DNA from: Clostridia bacterium
GTDB taxonomy: Bacteria; Bacillota; Clostridia; Christensenellales; Aristaeellaceae
Length of the DNA: 41,752 nucleotides
Direction of reading: 5' to 3'
Assembly: GCA_017545905.1 (NCBI GenBank)
Contig: JAFWXL010000063.1
Location: 1-41,752 of the forward strand
The position numbers and the translations under genes were made by a program. Below, in pieces: positions 40,139 through 41,752 of the stretch. The notes beneath the pieces are model-generated. The model saw only the letters and a list, made by a program, of their open reading frames with translations, was not told the origin of the DNA and did no database searches. Position 1 is the first letter of the stretch. Every line of letters begins with the position of its first letter.

Positions 40139-41752
40139 GCTGCTGACACTGTGGATAGAGCGTTCGTCTGCTCTATGATTCCGGACTTTTCGCACAAGAG
40201 CCGTCTCGCCGCAGGCGGCTCTTTCTATTTCTTCACTCTGCGATACATGCAATAGGGCATCAATGTCGCTTCGCAGCCGGATGTCGATGTGATCGTCATA
40301 GACGTCGATACGCTCGACGATGAACTCGATATCCTGCTTCTTGAGCTTAGGCTTGTTCAGGATGTCATCGAAGATGTCCAGCGCCGTCTTGGCAATCCGG
40401 TTCATCCTGATCACGTTGTTCCTGTGATCCTCCATCAGCTCAAGCTGACTTTCCAGTCCCCGGATCTTCGCATAGCACTCCGCTTCCAGCGCGTCATACG
40501 TTTCGTTGATCATCTCCTCCTGCTCCGGTTTTCGCATCAGTTCAGCAATCTTCTGCCTCGTCAGCGTCTTGAGCTGATTCTTCGCCGCTTCGATCTGTCT
40601 GCGCAGCATGTCCCGCGTCTGTTCGCCCTCGCTGATCCTCTCCTTCTCGTCACGGATGGACGCCTCCAGCGCCTTGATCATGTGTGCGCTGTTCTGTTTC
40701 ACTTTTCGGATATACATCTTGAGGATGCTGTCCAGAAAGTCCACGCGCGTGTGATGCGACGTACATCCCTTGCGCCCGCGTTTATGGTAAGTACCGCAGG
40801 TGTATGCAGGATCGAGGTCTTTACGGCTCATGGAGAACATCGGGCTGCCGCAGTCACCGCAAAACAGCAAGCCCGTGTACGGCGTTTCATACTTACGGAT
40901 GCCATTGTAATTGTTTCGCATTCGCCGCTTCATCTGCTCCTGCACATAGGCAAACGTCGGGTAGTCAATGATCGGCTCATGATGGTTTTCAAAGACAAGC
41001 TGCTTCGATTCGTCGATCCGCTCATCCTTGCCGTTGATGCCCTTGCGCCTGTATTTACCCTGACGCAGCGTGCCGATATAGAAGTCGTTGCTCAGAATGC
41101 CTTGGATCGTCACATTCGACCAGGCATCCTTACCCCGCCTTATAATCGGTTCGCCCATTGCCTCTTTTCTTTCGGCCTCTGCGCGGCGGGGCGTCGGGAT
41201 GTTGTTCTCGGTCAGGTAATTGGCGATTCGCTTGTATCCCCAGCCATCCATATACAGCTGATAAATCTTTCGGACAACTTCAGCCGCCACAGGATCAATC
41301 TCATACGTCATCATCTTGTAGCTCTTCATGACATAACCGTATGGCACAGCGCAAATCCACCGTCCGTCCTGCTGCCGCCTTGAGATGACGCTCTTAACCT
41401 TCTGCGAGGAATCCGTGACCGGCATCTCGTTGAGCAGAAAGCGCAGACGGATGTTTGTCCAATCATCGTGCGTCGGATAGTCGATGCTGTCCCCAATCGC
41501 CACGATGCGCACGCCCGCATCCCGCAGATCCTCCAGCTCCACCAAACCGCGAGAATTGCGGCGTGAGAATCGGCTCAAGTCCTTGATGATCAGGATATCG
41601 TACTGACCCGTCATCAGATAGGGCCGCATGCGCTGGTAGTCCTCGCGCTGCTCAAACGTGTAGCCCGAACGGTCACGATCCACGAAGAACGTCAGCTCGC
41701 TGTCCGGGAAGTTCCGCTGCACATAGTCTGAAATGATGTCCTTCTGATTCTC
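39674..41752 (-). CDS. large serine recombinase fused in frame to the SpoVT C-terminal region (5' end outside window)
   Basis: The open frame enters from the right edge (reads ENQKDIISDYV before 41722), so the catalytic Ser region is outside. Visible are the resolvase core DLSRFSRRNSRGLVEL, the recombinase domain PYGYVMKS to NVTIQGILSNDFYIGTLRQG, a zinc ribbon FCGDCGSPMF with CGTYHKRGRKGC, and a long coiled coil (EKERISEGEQTRDML onward). The frame then runs with no stop into GDPLEIYTDKDGEVILKKYS, which matches SpoVT from about residue 31. The last 154 codons are SpoVT C-terminal region (part of the AbrB-like domain and the GAF-like domain). Large serine recombinases integrate and excise elements at short att sites; a junction here would put the element to the right. 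Confidence 0.88.
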   Translation of the reverse strand, partial: ENQKDIISDYVQRNFPDSELTFFVDRDRSGYTFEQREDYQRMRPYLMTGQYDILIIKDLSRFSRRNSRGLVELEDLRDAGVRIVAIGDSIDYPTHDDWTNIRLRFLLNEMPVTDSSQKVKSVISRRQQDGRWICAVPYGYVMKSYKMMTYEIDPVAAEVVRKIYQLYMDGWGYKRIANYLTENNIPTPRRAEAERKEAMGEPIIRRGKDAWSNVTIQGILSNDFYIGTLRQGKYRRKGINGKDERIDESKQLVFENHHEPIIDYPTFAYVQEQMKRRMRNNYNGIRKYETPYTGLLFCGDCGSPMFSMSRKDLDPAYTCGTYHKRGRKGCTSHHTRVDFLDSILKMYIRKVKQNSAHMIKALEASIRDEKERISEGEQTRDMLRRQIEAAKNQLKTLTRQKIAELMRKPEQEEMINETYDALEAECYAKIRGLESQLELMEDHRNNVIRMNRIAKTALDIFDDILNKPKLKKQDIEFIVERIDVYDDHIDIRLRSDIDALLHVSQSEEIERAACGETALVRKVRNHRADERSIHSVSSGDPLEIYTDKDGEVILKKYSPIGEISNFAKDYTESLFRSLGHIACITDKDMIVSASGVSRKELWEKPISRDLEQAIQSRQVVTANRGSGTRLVPVTNEEDAQTYTAQVICPIIADGESIGAVVLLSREPAARMGDTELKVAETTASIVGRQMEQ
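40136..40223. other. candidate recombination junction (att site) in spoVT
   Basis: SpoVT homology begins at the GGC codon at 40136-40138. On the recombinase side lie two perfect inverted repeats: ATAGAGC/GCTCTAT (40155-40161, 40170-40176) and AAGAGCCG/CGGCTCTT (40196-40203, 40216-40223). Serine-integrase att half-sites are inverted around a short core; which repeat, if any, is the binding arm cannot be decided here. Confidence 0.5.

Noticed and set aside
1..41752. tRNA, rRNA or CRISPR array
   Set aside because: No cloverleaf with a GTTCRANYC arm, no rRNA-like stretch and no regularly spaced repeats were noticed while reading both strands; a tRNAscan-SE or CRISPRCasFinder run would be decisive.

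Overview
The window looks like a chromosomal segment of an anaerobic, endospore-forming Clostridia (Firmicutes). Three things point there: [FeFe]-hydrogenase maturases, a fragment of the sporulation regulator SpoVT, and many near-consensus sigma-A promoters (TTGACA-N17-TATAAT/TATACT) with AGGAGG-type ribosome sites and U-tailed intrinsic terminators. The sequence is moderately GC-rich and I cannot name the genus. No tRNA, rRNA or CRISPR array was seen.

Layout. 1-1.6 kb: end of a minus-strand SPFH/zinc-ribbon pair like B. subtilis YdjI/YdjG. 1.8-3.2 kb: GH4 alpha-galactosidase. 3.3-7.2 kb: minus-strand sugar operon (tandem flavodoxin-fold protein, esterase, D-lyxose isomerase, PfkB kinase). 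7.3-9.8 kb: membrane NDP-sugar 4,6-dehydratase (CapD/PglF type) plus a KdsC-like HAD phosphatase. 10-12.1 kb: MFS transporter and glycerophosphodiesterase. 12.2-16.3 kb: H-cluster maturation operon (TM1266-type regulator, hydE, hydG, hydF). 16.7-18.1 kb: polyprenyl-phosphate sugar transferase. 18.3-21.3 kb: membrane-anchored M20 peptidase with two integral membrane proteins, one DUF5058. 21.3-25 kb: MATE exporter and GH3 glycosidase. 25.2-29.6 kb: AGCS symporter, a small membrane protein, a DMT transporter, an SDR and an unknown protein. 29.8-38.4 kb: glycan-uptake locus (ABC binding protein and two permeases, heparinase II/III-like lyase, GH88 hydrolase, divergent LacI regulator with a P-loop protein). 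38.5-39.5 kb: DUF4298 fusion. 39.7 kb to the right edge: a large serine recombinase.

Most notable. (1) The recombinase frame runs without a stop into the last ~154 codons of spoVT. This looks like one end of an integrated element that splits spoVT, similar in principle to skin-type elements that are excised during sporulation. (2) Divergent from the hydrogenase-maturation operon, a perfect consensus promoter, a DtxR-like palindrome and a strong terminator bound a ~140-nt RNA with a C-rich unpaired stretch and no convincing ORF. It is a candidate iron-responsive sRNA. (3) The maturation-operon leader can form two overlapping, mutually exclusive terminator-like hairpins before its ribosome site, which suggests attenuation. 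Further points are direct-repeat operators around the LacI/ABC promoters, a hairpin-rich ~240-bp repeat inside the glycan operon, and a DUF4298 fusion that keeps an internal ribosome site.
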